From assembly GCF_001653235.2 (NCBI RefSeq), contig NW_019154044.1, forward strand, positions 682,001 through 746,000: 64,000 nucleotides of DNA. Direction: 5' to 3'. The position numbers and the translations under genes were made by a program. Shown here piece by piece: positions 45,167 to 55,997 of the stretch; the first letter of the stretch is position 1; every line of letters starts with the position of its first letter. This DNA comes from Pochonia chlamydosporia 170. Taxonomy: Eukaryota; Ascomycota; Sordariomycetes; Hypocreales; Clavicipitaceae. The notes under the pieces are model-generated. The model was not told the origin of the DNA. It saw nothing but the letters and a program-made list of their open reading frames with translations, and ran no database searches.

Positions 45167-45557
45167 ATGGACAGCGATCAAAACCGGCGGGGGAACCAAG
45201 GTCCCCGCGATACAATAACAATCCCAAGACCGTAAGCCAATCAAAAATTGCTAAAGTTTGTTTCAAACTGGATCTATTAACAGTTGTCCAAGTCTATCTT
45301 CCGCAGTGGCCGCTCCGGTGTTTCGAGCAGCATCTGCCCGTCCAATGGATCGCTGGCTGCTTGAAACGCCAAGTGACGGTCCATGGCATAATCTCGGCCA
45401 AGTGCGAAGACCACAATCTTCTGAAAGGCATTCGAAACTTGTTGAAGGATCCGGCCCGAGTAGTAGTACTGAGGTCGTTAAGGCTACTAGTACCAGGAAA
45501 TCGCTAGAGAGGGTCGGTGGAATGGACTCTAGATACAAAGAGAACAGGCCAAAATGA
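45167..45557 (+). CDS. Small uncharacterised protein, spliced
   Basis: Exons 45167-45231 and 45284-45557 are joined by a 52-nt intron (GTAAGC...TTAACAG), giving 112 residues. The protein starts MDSDQNRRGNQGPRDTITIP, is polar, serine- and arginine-rich, and ends RYKENRPK. It has no signal peptide, membrane span or known domain. Support comes from the TATA box, canonical splice sites and the frame staying open only after splicing. It may be a lineage-specific nuclear or disordered protein. I cannot assign a function. Confidence 0.45.
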
Positions 45558-47537
45558 GGCAAAGAAAGGGGAACACACAAACAAGCAGTTATTTACATAA
45601 AAAACAATGAAACTTAATCATACCTCTCAATTGTTCTTTCGTTGGCCGCTTGAACGGCACAGACTTGAAGTAGTGCTTCAACCAGATTAGGATTTCACGA
45701 ACTCGCAGTCGCTTGTAGCTACTATATCAACTGCCAATGGCTATCTCTGATCTTTCGGTATCAGTTCGGAGAAAGGAACCCTCTGCCAGAAAACATTCTT
45801 CACATTAAAGTTTTGTTGCACAATTCTGCAGACCACTGATGCGGGGCCTGCTGCGTGCACGACCAAATGCTTCATTGGGGTCAAGATAGAGGAGCAACTT
45901 CTTCAGTGTTCGAACAACTCCGCGTAGGTTGGGGAGTTCTGAGGGACGATTGCGGAAACTTGGTTGCACTGTCCACTGCTTCCATTGAGAGCATAGTGTG
46001 TCACCTAGGGTTGGGCAGGCTGGTCTCTTTCCATGGAAATCTGGACGGCACGATCCCCAGAGGGAATTACACCGTGGGTATGTCCTGTGGGTTGGATACG
46101 CGCGGCTGTTGTGCTATGGCATTACCAAATGGCTTGTTTGTACATGTTAACTGATTGGTAAATTGCGGATAGCCTAGCTCAAAGCCGAAAGAGGACATCC
46201 TGTGTGTATTTCTGTCAAATATTCGTCTCATGCTATGACATGCATGCTAAATTATTGACCAGAACTGGTACTGTCGTTGGCATGGCGTTGGGCCTGGTGC
46301 ACCAAGCTGGAATTCGGGTTGGCCCAAATTCACATGCATGACGCATTTGATATTCGTCGGGGGGCAACCTCGACATCAAAATGTTCAACTAATTATGATT
46401 TGGATAAGACCTCCCCCTGGTGCATGAAAAAGTATGTCTCAATACGAGTTTGACAAAGTTGCCTGACTCGGGCATCCCTAGGCAGGTTTCTTTGCACACT
46501 AACATGCTCTCGTGAACGGACTCATATTCGGGGTTAGATCACCCCGTGTTCCTGCTACTAGTTTGAGTCGACACTCTACGAGTCAAGCACAGAGACGGCC
46601 TACTCAAGTACGCGTAAGGGGTCCTTCACAGCCCTCTGTCTTGGCCGGATGCAATGACGAGTATATCAGCGCATATGCTTTCACAGCCCAAGTGAGCTAC
46701 ATAACTTCCAGTGATCTATCTGACCTCATGGTGATTGGGTAACAATGAAATCGGATTGAAATGTCAACTCCAACAGCCGATGAATCTTCCCCTCATGAGC
46801 ATCTCGACTTCTGGGACTTCATGTACCCCCAGAACGGTAGAAATCAATAGAGGCATTTAAGCAAAATGTCTACATGTCTACAGTACTTACCGTACTCAAA
46901 ACTATACCAATAAGGATAGCATGTAACCATATCCCTATGACTTCAAGAGGGGAACAATATGACCTGGGTTCTTTTACACGTTCATCTTCGTTAATTTCGT
47001 GTAGTAAAGCGATTGGTATGACTGCTGCGCTAACAGCTTTCTCAACGCCATGCCCTGAAGCGGCACTTGTTGTGTTAAGCAAATACGAGAATCTCCAACA
47101 CTTTTGCGTTATGAAGACCAAGTCATTTGCCTTTGTTCACCAGAATGTGGTGCTATTTGCCGTTTAAGCCGGAATCCTAGCCACGCCACTTTCCCAATCA
47201 GGATTTGCGCAACTGGTCTGGCGAATCAGGGACAAAGCTATAGCTGAGCTGAAATCCCTTCCGACCATCCATTCCAACATTCTATTGATGGCCTGTTGGA
47301 ATTGTGAGGGGAAAACGTGCTTTTTGAGTGTCATTGTTATTTTTCTCCGACTTGAGCGAGAGTTACGGCACGCTTTTCTCGAAGTTGAAGCTGGAAAACC
47401 TCCAAGTTTATACATAGATTGGACGATCCCCCGGGTTCTCATTCTCTATCATGGTGGTTTTGCAAGTCGTGACCTACACAATCCTCAAAGCTTGACAGAA
47501 TCAGGTCCATAAATTTTATTGTTTACCTCAGAAGGAA
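45558..47537. other. Intergenic region of 2 kb
   Basis: No gene is supported. An exact copy of ATGTTCAACTAATTAT occurs at 46381-46396. The promoter of the CFEM gene is expected at the right end. Confidence 0.5.
46381..46396 (+). repeat. Dispersed 16-bp repeat copy
   Basis: This is an exact match to 40258-40273 (ATGTTCAACTAATTAT), 6.1 kb away. Confidence 0.5.
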
Positions 47538-48776
47538 ATGAAGAAATTTGCCTCTGTTATAAGTCTATTGGCCCTTGCTGGCTACACGGCGGCTCAAACA
47601 GCTTGCCTCAGTCTGACATCTGAGTTCCCACCATGTGCCGTAGGTTGAGATGATTATGGATTGCACGAGCGAGCAAGAAACTTACAGTGTACAGTTTACC
47701 TGTGTCAGCAGTGCTGCAAGTGCGGTCGGCTGCACCAATACGAAGGATCTGGCATGTAAGTTAACATTCTCAAATGTAGCTTGCAAGGAGACATGCTGAC
47801 TGAGTTGAATATAGGCCAGTGTAACCCGCAATCCTCCTCTGCCATTCAAGGCAAGGCTCTAAACTGCGTAATTGCTTGCGGGCCAGACGCTGCAGGCTCA
47901 GCTCTCAAGGCTGCTACCGATATCTGCAATTGGTAAGTTTCACCAACTCCCAGATGACATCTTAGAATGACTGATGCTCACCATGCAACAGCGTCGCTAC
48001 TGCAACCCAGCCTGGCACACCGTCGACTTCTAGCACTTTGCCAGGAAGCAATAGTGCCACTACTACATCTGCAAAGCCGACAAGCTCTGGAACTTCCTCC
48101 TCCGGTCCAGGCTCAGGAACCACCTCTTGTGTTCATGTTCCTGGAACTACGGCCGACTGCGGCCCTGTGGCGTCCAAGATTCCAGCTTGTGCCCAACCTT
48201 GCTTCAAGAGTGCGGCGCCAAAGGTTCACTGCGACGTCACTGACTATGCCTGTCAGTGCAAGCCTGATGCTCAGTCAAGCCTCTCACAGATGTTGCCCGC
48301 TTGTATCGCAACTGCATGCCCGCTTGACTCGAGCACAATTGCGTCGATTAAAACAGCCGCGAGCAGTTTGTGTGCCTGGTTAGGTCTCCCACAAGAACTG
48401 TTGACGCGTAGGGATAATTGCTAACTTGACATATAGCGCGACTGTTTCTCCATCTGGCGGAAGCTGCGTGACAACCGCGACCTCTACGTCAGGGTCAAAT
48501 TCCACCATGACTTCAGCTTCAACTTCAAAGCCAACAGGGTCCGGCGGCGGCGGTGCAACTATCACCGAGACGGTTCAACCAACGAAAACTGCCACCTGTG
48601 ATGGTAGCTGCGGTGGTCAGCCAACTGGAGAAACAAGCGGTACGAGTGGTGAGCAACCAACAGGCACAGGAGGCGGTCCTCCTGTTGTTACTGCAGGTGG
48701 TGCTACGAATCATTACGATACCGGCCTCATGGCTGGTGTGGCCGGGGCGTTCTGGCTCGTGGCTGTTGCTTTGTAA
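47538..48776 (+). CDS. Secreted protein with two CFEM domains, probably GPI-anchored
   Basis: Five exons, 47538-47639, 47695-47755, 47815-47932, 47992-48378 and 48437-48776, give 335 residues. A signal peptide (MKKFASVISLLALAGYTAAQ) precedes CFEM domain 1: PPCAFTCVSSAASAVGC, LACQCNP, LNCVIACGPD and DICNC. A threonine/serine linker leads to CFEM domain 2: CGPVASKIPACAQPCF, DYACQCKPD, LPACIATACP and SSLCAC. A glycine/threonine-rich stalk and a C-terminal hydrophobic tail (GLMAGVAGAFWLVAVAL) fit a GPI anchor. CFEM proteins bind haem or act in adhesion and host interaction. The intron-1 acceptor at 47694 was chosen over that at 47687 because only it keeps the domain frame. Confidence 0.88.
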
Positions 48777-49301
48777 AGAGCACAATTTGCAAGTCATGCA
48801 ACTGAGATTGTAGCTACGTCAGCAACAATAGACGATTCACTCATTTATGAGGCTGCAATTAATAGTCTTGATAACTTACTTGCGAAATGAAACAAGCTTC
48901 AATAAGACATACCAGTGATCCTACTGCTACCGACTCCAAACAGGGAATTCGTTTCTTCTTCTAGAGCAGCAGCGTCTGCAGTGCCTTTCTTTGTAACATC
49001 TTCCCTTGGCGACGAAGGAAAACTCTTCGTATCTACAGCTTGGGTGTCTTGCCAGGGAAATTTTATTCAGTTATTCCAAAACCGCTGTTGGTTCTGGATG
49101 GTCCTATGGTTGCTACCGCATTCGGTCGTGTCCGATAACAAAGGACAGCCGTGCGCTGCCGAAACTCCTGGCCTTCTTCGTATTTTCGTTATTTTTTGCT
49201 TCTTCTTTTCTTCTTTTATAAATCTTCCTGCTTAGTTTGTGCTGGGTATCAGCTCCATATCTTTCATCCAGAGTAATTACATCTCGGGAACGGACTCAGC
49301 G
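48777..49301. other. Promoter region of the CYP52-like gene
   Basis: No gene was seen. It contains a pyrimidine-rich tract and TATAAAT at 49217-49223. Confidence 0.5.
49217..49223 (+). promoter_or_regulatory. TATA box of the CYP52-like gene
   Basis: TATAAAT follows a T/C-rich tract and lies about 80 nt before the ATG at 49302. Confidence 0.5.
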
Positions 49302-51238
49302 ATGTACATCACGCGCACCGGAATTGCTTCTCAATGTGGCGCTATCCTTATATCGGCAATAGCTATGTGGCTGATATGGAAGCGGCGTGCTCAGCAAAAG
49401 GTATGAGAAGTGTTACCAGGAAATGGTCAATATATTACGTTGAGCGTGGTGGAACCATTGTATCCGGCGCTAACATTGTTCCCTATGACTGTTTAGACTG
49501 AGAGGAAATTTGCTTCTCAGCATGGATGCCAACCGCTCCGGCCATGGTCAGCCAAGTGGCCATTGGGGTTAGATTTGCTCTTCAAGACATTTAAATATGC
49601 AAAACAAGGACAGATATTGCACTACTTTCTAGAAGTAGTAGAGGAATCAGGAACGACATTCGAGCAGAATTTGCTGGGCGGACGCGGCGTCAACACGGTT
49701 GATCCCAGGAACATCGAGACTATTCTGTCTACCAACTTTCACGGTACGCACTACTAATAACATCCCCCAGAACCAGAGCATCAAACATGTTGGAGCTGAT
49801 ACAACAAACACAGATTATAGCTTGGGATTGCGTGCTGCCACTTTTCACCCTTTGCTCGGCAGTGGCATATTCACTCAAGACGGCGCGGCTTGGAGACATT
49901 CTCGGCAGCTGCTTCGACCACAATTCGCCTCAAACCGAGTGCACAATTTTGAACAGGTACAAAGATGTGTCCAACATCTTATTGAGTCGATTCCAAATGG
50001 TGGAATAGTCGACCTGCAACCTTTATTTTTCAAGCTCACGTTCGATACGACAATGTTCTTGCTCTTTGGAAAGTCAGTCAACAGCTCAGACTGGAGCCAA
50101 GTGGCTGGCCAAGAGTCCACATTTGCGCAAGCATTCAATTTATCGCAGGAATACTTGTCTCACCGTGGACGCCTGGGACTATTTTACTGGCTGCTCAATG
50201 ATAAGGCTTTTCGGGATGCGTGCCGAACATGTCATGAGTTCATGGATAACACCATTGCTGAAGTGTTAAAGTCTTTTGAGCGGACTAGTAACCACGGAGG
50301 AAAACGGAACGATGATGACGCCAATACTTCCGTGTTTATCGAGGCTCTCATACAGCAAACAAAAGACCCGCGGGTTCTCCGGGACCAGTGCCTGAATATT
50401 TTGCTTGCGGGACGCGACACAACGGCGTGTTGTCTTCATTGGACATTGTATGGCAAATCTGACACACTTGACTTTCCATCGCTGAAGTGTTCAACACTGA
50501 CTGACCGAGCTAGTCGTCTTCTTGCTCGCCACCAGCATGTTCTCGACAAACTACGTAGAGAAATTGACCAGATATCTGGCCTAGGATCAAGCGCGCCTCC
50601 ACCTACAAGGGAAGACCTGCGAAGGATGTCATATCTCCAACTGATCGTCGAAGAAGGCAAGCTAGGCCACGCGGATCAAATGTACTTTCACCCTTAAGCG
50701 TGGCCTAAAACACTAACATATATTTCACAGTCTTGCGTCTGTATCCGTCCGTACCCGTCAACTCGAGAGAGGCTACACGGCTCACAACGTTATCTGTAGG
50801 CGGCGGGCCCGATGGCAACTCTCCGGTCCTCGTCAGACCAGGCGAGGGAGTTGGGTATTGTGTATATGCTATGCACCGCCGCAAAGATATCTACGGCCAG
50901 GACGCAGAGGAATTTCGCCCCGAGCGTTGGGAAGATGATTCTTTAAAGAATATCGGTTGGGCCTATTTACCGTTTAACGGAGGGCCGAGGTTGTGCTTGG
51001 GTCGTAAGGAAGCCCTCTGCATAACAGTCTTGTTGTTCGATCCCTAGCTGACGAGCCTCATCATGCAGAAGAGTTCGCCTTACTTGAAGTTGCGTACACA
51101 GTGGCACGATTGGTGCAAGTCTTCCCCAAGATCGAACTGCCTCCTGGAGAGCTCGCAGTGAAAGTCGGTCAAGAGAGACAAATTCTGACTTTGGTCGTGG
51201 CTAGTGCTGAAGGATGTGCGGTATCTTTGAAGGACTGA
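49302..51238 (+). CDS. Cytochrome P450, CYP52 family (alkane/fatty acid omega-hydroxylase)
   Basis: Six exons, 49302-49400, 49497-49743, 49814-50447, 50514-50656, 50731-51003 and 51069-51238, give 521 residues. An N-terminal membrane anchor ([16 protein letters not shown]) is followed by [33 protein letters not shown] sequence (helix C), the oxygen-binding helix LLAGRDTTA, the ExxR of helix K formed across intron 4 ([16 protein letters not shown]), FRPERW, and haem-loop [18 protein letters not shown] spanning intron 5. CYP52 enzymes hydroxylate the terminal carbon of alkanes and fatty acids in the ER, and in insect-pathogenic fungi help use cuticle hydrocarbons. Intron 4 (50657-50730) is a GC-AG intron and contains a 10-bp hairpin. 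Confidence 0.92.
50663..50707 (+). other. Inverted repeat inside a GC-AG intron
   Basis: TAGGCCACGC (50663-50672) pairs perfectly with GCGTGGCCTA (50698-50707), leaving a 25-nt loop. It starts six bases after the GC donor and could shorten the distance between donor and branch point. Confidence 0.6.
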
Positions 51239-51439
51239 TTACGAAACTTGATGTTTTCTAGCACTTCCACCATCGGCCTTCCAGTGATTGTGAGGCAGCC
51301 CTCCAGACATCACTGAGTTAGGTAACTCGTATGATCGCCTCGTCGCTAGTGTAGTTCGAGCCTCTTATTTTACAGCTATTCATTTCTAAAGAGTGGCAAA
51401 TCCGTGCCCGTGCAAGTAACCTGGTGGCAGTAAAGATGG

Positions 51440-53019
51440 TTATTCCGCAGGCAATTTCCCACCTCTAAGCCAAGGATGCATGTACCCTTGCAATGAGTTG
51501 AATCTTTCTTCGGGAACCCACCACAGGAAACACTGGACAAAATTAAGGAATAATTCCTTGTCTTCTCCATTTATGGCCGTTGCCAGCGACTCAAAACTTC
51601 TTTCCGTAGGCAAAGGGACTGGACCCCTCCATTTTCCTAGAGCAGGATTCATTCGTTAAACTGGGTATGCTTCATGGGGGGATTTTGTCGTCTGTTCATA
51701 GCCAACACTCACCGTTTTCATCCCAATACTTTTGCGTTTCTTCGCTCCTCTCAAGAAACTCGGGTGGTGGCGGGCCAAGGAGCGCAGTCATTGCAGCAAG
51801 ATGGCATGCGTCATTTTTATCTGCAGATTCATGATCATATACCCGGAAGAGGGTCTCTTTTTCTAACATGTCCCAGGCCTAGTTTGCGTTAGCCATGGGT
51901 AGCAATGCCACATAATGATCTTTGACGGGGAGTAAGTGTGTGCCATACCAAGAGACCAACGCTCCAGTTGTCCACCGAAGGACCCCATGGCATGCCGAGA
52001 ATAACCTCAGGTGCTCGATACGGGACAGGCATTGCATTTCCGCTCTGTTCCTTGCCGATGCGAGCTTGACCGAAGTCACTGATTGTGAGCGCACCTGCAC
52101 CACTTAGCACATATTGGGAGACATAGATGATAGTATCGCCTATTTGCTTCCGTGGTGAGGGCGTGTTAATCTCATTTTCCTCGACTTTGGAGAGAATTGC
52201 ATCACTCGTTAGAGCAATCAGCAGGTTATCCGAATGCAAATCTTGTTGCCAGTCAGTATATGTGCTACCGTTTAGAGGTTTTGAACAATGTTATCAATAG
52301 AGACGTGCCAGTATGAATGACGTCGGCATCCTGCAAAAAGCTAATGCCAAGCAGTACTTGCTCGACAGCTCTTGCAACAACCTCTTGGTTGAAAAATTTC
52401 GTTTTTTGCATATTCTGAAGTGTTCTCATACTCATTCCCAGCGGTTTCATAACCAGGACATCATGGCGACCATCTGGACCTTGCATCTGAAATGAGTCTT
52501 GGATGCGTCGGACGTTTTCGGAGCCAAGCTCGTCTGGGAGTTTTTGTGCAATCTCTGCCAAGTGCTTGTATACTTTGAATTCTTGGTTATGCTTCAAGGT
52601 ATTGATATACACTTTAAGAACCCAGTATGTTTTCTCGCTGAGATGAGGATTAGTTAGCGATCTGGTCTCTCAAACGCGCATGAATAGGCGTACCGAAGAT
52701 CACGAGACAGCCAGACGGTCGAACTCGTGCCATAGCCTAGCTTTGCAACGACTTGATAGCGATCGCGAACGACTTCACCGATTCGCATTGGATAGTAGTC
52801 CTCGCGCCTGTAAAACGGGAGTCGTTCTTCCTCGACCTGTTGGTCGGGGCTTATGATTTCGAATCCAGTGGACGGAAACGCGCGAGGCTTGGCCATCTTC
52901 GTCGCGTCAGAGATGCATTGCGAGTTGGCCATATTGGGTTGCGATACCAACCCGTATCGAGAAGCACACCGTCGTCGCAATGAAGGGATGACACGACAAA
53001 ATGAACGTCGCGCAAACAT
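51440..53019 (-). CDS. SRPK-like serine/threonine protein kinase
   Basis: Five exons, 53019-52694, 52637-52309, 52241-51949, 51878-51713 and 51636-51440, give 436 residues. The start MFARRSFCRVIPSLRRRCA was chosen; the frame is open further upstream without similarity. The glycine loop is KLGYGTSSTVWLSRDL, the ATP lysine is in WVLKVY, the catalytic loop reads HTDLHSDN, the metal site is DFGQAR, and YRAPEVILGMPWGPSVDNWSVG is typical of SRPK-type kinases. The usual DLK lysine is replaced by histidine (DLH). Intron 2 (52242-52308) needs a GC donor to give HTDL. A GT donor four bases on, with an earlier AG, keeps the frame but inserts extra residues into the loop. The gene is tail-to-tail with CYP52, 201 bp apart. 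Confidence 0.85.
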
Positions 53020-54075
53020 AGCGGAGGGTGAATTCGGGATGGAAATTGGTGAGGTCGGCGAACCATGATTGCTCCCAATCACACAACCATGCACGAGGGG
53101 ACAATGAAAACATGATGTCTCAGGCAACCAACGAAGGCCGAAAACTAAATATTCTGACGAGCGTCCATTATTGTATGTAGCTGAAGACTTCATAGATCAC
53201 AGTCCAAACTTTGTGCTAGAATCGACCTTTGCAGCACAGAATTGTTGGCAACTGGGCCAGAAGATGAATTCCATGTCCGAAGTTCCACTCCACTAGATGC
53301 TCTAAATACGAAGTTACAGCAGAAGGCCTCGTTAGTGTCCATAACCAAATGTTTGCAGAGCAGCGCAATGTCAGGCAAAAGTGTTGGCCATCTCGACGCT
53401 GAGCCCACCTAGCAATGGCACAGATGCGACTAAGTACTGTTACCCAAGCTCTCTCCCTATTGCAAGTAGAACCCTAAACTTTAGAAGGCTATGACAACTT
53501 TGGAAAGCTAAGCAGCGTTGTATGCCGTCTTTGAGAGTTATGCTGGGTTGCTTCGTATGTCATCCTTGTTGATATATTGACCACTTTACCGTTACAGAAC
53601 TAGTGCAACTAGCTCCTTGATAGCACAGGACGATGGTCGGAGGACAGCAATTGCTGGCTGGAACACAAGTCCGTAGTAAAATTTGCGTTTGGTATCACCC
53701 ACTGAATCCTCTCCTGGAGAAGCTAGCACAGGTTGATACCACAGACCAGGAAGAATATCCTCTCATTGAGACTCGAGATCTAACGACTCATGCCTTGGAT
53801 TATGTTCACCCCTGCCAACTAACACGTCAATCGTATCCTATTGTGATCGCCAGCAGAAAAGAGAGATATCCGCTCGGCCCAAAGAAATACGTGCATTCGG
53901 CTTTTACCCAATATAGCAGTTCCAGGGTCAATACCAGAAAAATGTAACATTGACACGATATTTTGCGCAGTTGACCAAAAAATTATTTTCTTGCGTTCTA
54001 CAATGACTTCTTCGTCAAGTATTTCGTGAGTTTTCCAACAGAGAGCACATTGTTTCCTCATTATTTGGCTACAAA
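53020..54075. other. Intergenic region between kinase and permease
   Basis: Both flanking genes point outward, so promoters are expected at each end. No gene or RNA is supported. Confidence 0.5.
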
Positions 54076-55877
54076 ATGGGCGGCGACGAGAGTGGCCATA
54101 CCAGCAATACCATGGCGGCCAGCAGAGACCAGGTAGATGCTGCTTGGAAATATCTCAATGACCACCGCGATGTTCCAGGTGTGGAAGAAGTCAATCTTGG
54201 CAAGTTGCGCAGGAAGATTGATTGGCGCATCGTTCCTCTTATGTTTTGTTGCTATACAATGCAGTTTCTCGACAAGGTCATATATAACGTAAGTTTCGAC
54301 GTCACTGAGAAATGCTCAAGGCAAGAACACTGGCTCAAAGAATCTCTAGTACGCTGCTGCTATGGGCATCATCCCCGATCTTGAACTAACGGGAAACCGA
54401 TTCTCCAACGTTGCAACCTTTCTCTATGTCGGACTTCTCTGCTTTGAAGTGCCTAACGGTATGTCCTATTCCAGCTCTGAGGGGTAAAACTGTCCAACAT
54501 GAAACAAAATACACAACACTCCCCGAGCCTCGACTTCCCGTCTGACTTGAGTTGACTAGTCTATCTCCTACAACGTGTGCCTGCTGCCAAATGGCTCGGC
54601 ATTAATGTTACCCTCTGGGGCATCGCAACTGCTTGCGGCGCCGCTGCACACAATTACCAAACCATCCTAGCTTCACGGATATTTCTGGGCATATTCGAGG
54701 CAACCATCGGTCCGTCTCTTTCTCATTAGCAGCCAATGGTATACAAAATCCGAACAGGCTCCTCGATTCTCATTCTGGTATCTAGGCCTCGGCTTTGGTC
54801 AGATCATTGGCGGAGCCATATCGTATGCCTTTCAGCACGCTACTTCAAATGGCGGAATTGCCGGTTGGCGCGTCATGTTCATAGTACTTGGCGCCATAAC
54901 AGTACTCATCGGCCTATGTGTTATTTTATTTATTCCTGATACTCCCATGCAGGCAAAGTGGCTGTCCGATACTGAAAAGGTGGCACTTTTGAAGCATGTG
55001 AGTGTCAACCAGACAGGTGTTCAAAACACCAAGTTCCGGGCGATGGAGATCATTGAAGGAATCCTAGACCCCCAGATCTGGCTGATGGTCCTATCAGTTA
55101 GTCTGATGACGGTAGCCAGTGGTGTCATCACCACGTACTCGGTGAGGCTCATTAGCACTATTACCCATGACGCGAGCAAAACCCCAATTCAGAACTCACA
55201 ATACGCTGCTTTGATGAATATGCCATCCGGCGCTGTGAGCATCTTCTTCATCTTGCTTGTTGGGTTTGGGATCCGGAAGCAGTCTAACCGATGGTTGTGG
55301 ATTCTCATCTGCATCATTCCTTCGTAAGTACTTCTTACTGAGTTCGTGGAAAACGGCTTTCTAATAATACCCAGCATCATTGGCGGTGCTCTCATGTCAT
55401 TCGTTTCTCAAACCAACAAGTCTGGTCTTCTTGCCGGCATCTACCTTGTCAATGCGGTTGTCGCTCCGTTGCCGATACAGTATAGTGTAAGGTTTCTCGT
55501 CTCTAAACCCTCGCAAAACGAGTTCTAGTTCATCTTCATAGGCTAACACATTATAGTGGATTGTCGCCAATGTTGCTGGTGCTACTAAACGTGCATTTGC
55601 AGTCACGATGATTAGCATATCCTTCTCCATAGGCAATGTCATTGGACCGCAGACTTTTCAGGCGAAAGACGCCCCGGATTACTACCCTGCCAAGCTCGCT
55701 CTTGTTTGCACACAAGCTGCTAGCGCCCTTACTACGATTGCATTATTCCTGTACTATTACTGGGCCAACAAGAAGCGAGCTAGTAAAGGCAAAGAAGCGG
55801 AAGAAGAGTTCATGGAACCGAGCGTGTGGGCGAGGATGACAGACAAAGAAAACTTGACATTTCGCTACGTGTATTGA
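54076..55877 (+). pseudogene. Dal5/TNA1-type MFS permease (anion:cation symporter family), frameshifted
   Basis: Exons are 54076-54288, 54350-54458, 54560-55323, 55375-55486 and 55557-55877, about 505 residues if the break is ignored. The N-terminus (LRRKIDWRIVPLMFCCYTMQFLDKVIY-type) and ASRIFLGIFEATIGPSL mark the allantoate/nicotinate permease family. ISSQWYTKSEQAPRFSFWYLG then continues in another frame. At 54721 one base is extra (or two are missing) between GPSL and LISSQWY; read through, it hits TAG at 54727. No plausible intron repairs this: a GT-AG pair there would be 20 nt and leave the wrong frame. Everything downstream is intact, so the damage is recent or a sequencing error. Confidence 0.75.
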
Positions 55878-55997
55878 CGTCAGTTGAATTCAATTGGAAG
55901 ACAGATCAGAGGTGGTATATTGTGCTGTGGTGTTGTAGCTAGCAATGCTGTGCTTCCTGATCTCCTACCCCAAGTCAGGATACTCCTAGTCAATAAA

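Noticed and set aside
45263..45580. Minus-strand frame opposite the small gene at 45167
   Set aside because: It is antisense to a spliced plus-strand model with better promoter support.
51637..51712. Apparent premature stop in the last kinase exon
   Set aside because: Using the acceptor CTCTAG at 51637 instead of the earlier CCCAG gives DENG-KWRGPVPLP in frame, so the gene is intact.
53470..53530. Segment faintly like the start of 5S rRNA
   Set aside because: Only a few bases match. There is no internal control region or closing stem, so no RNA call was made.
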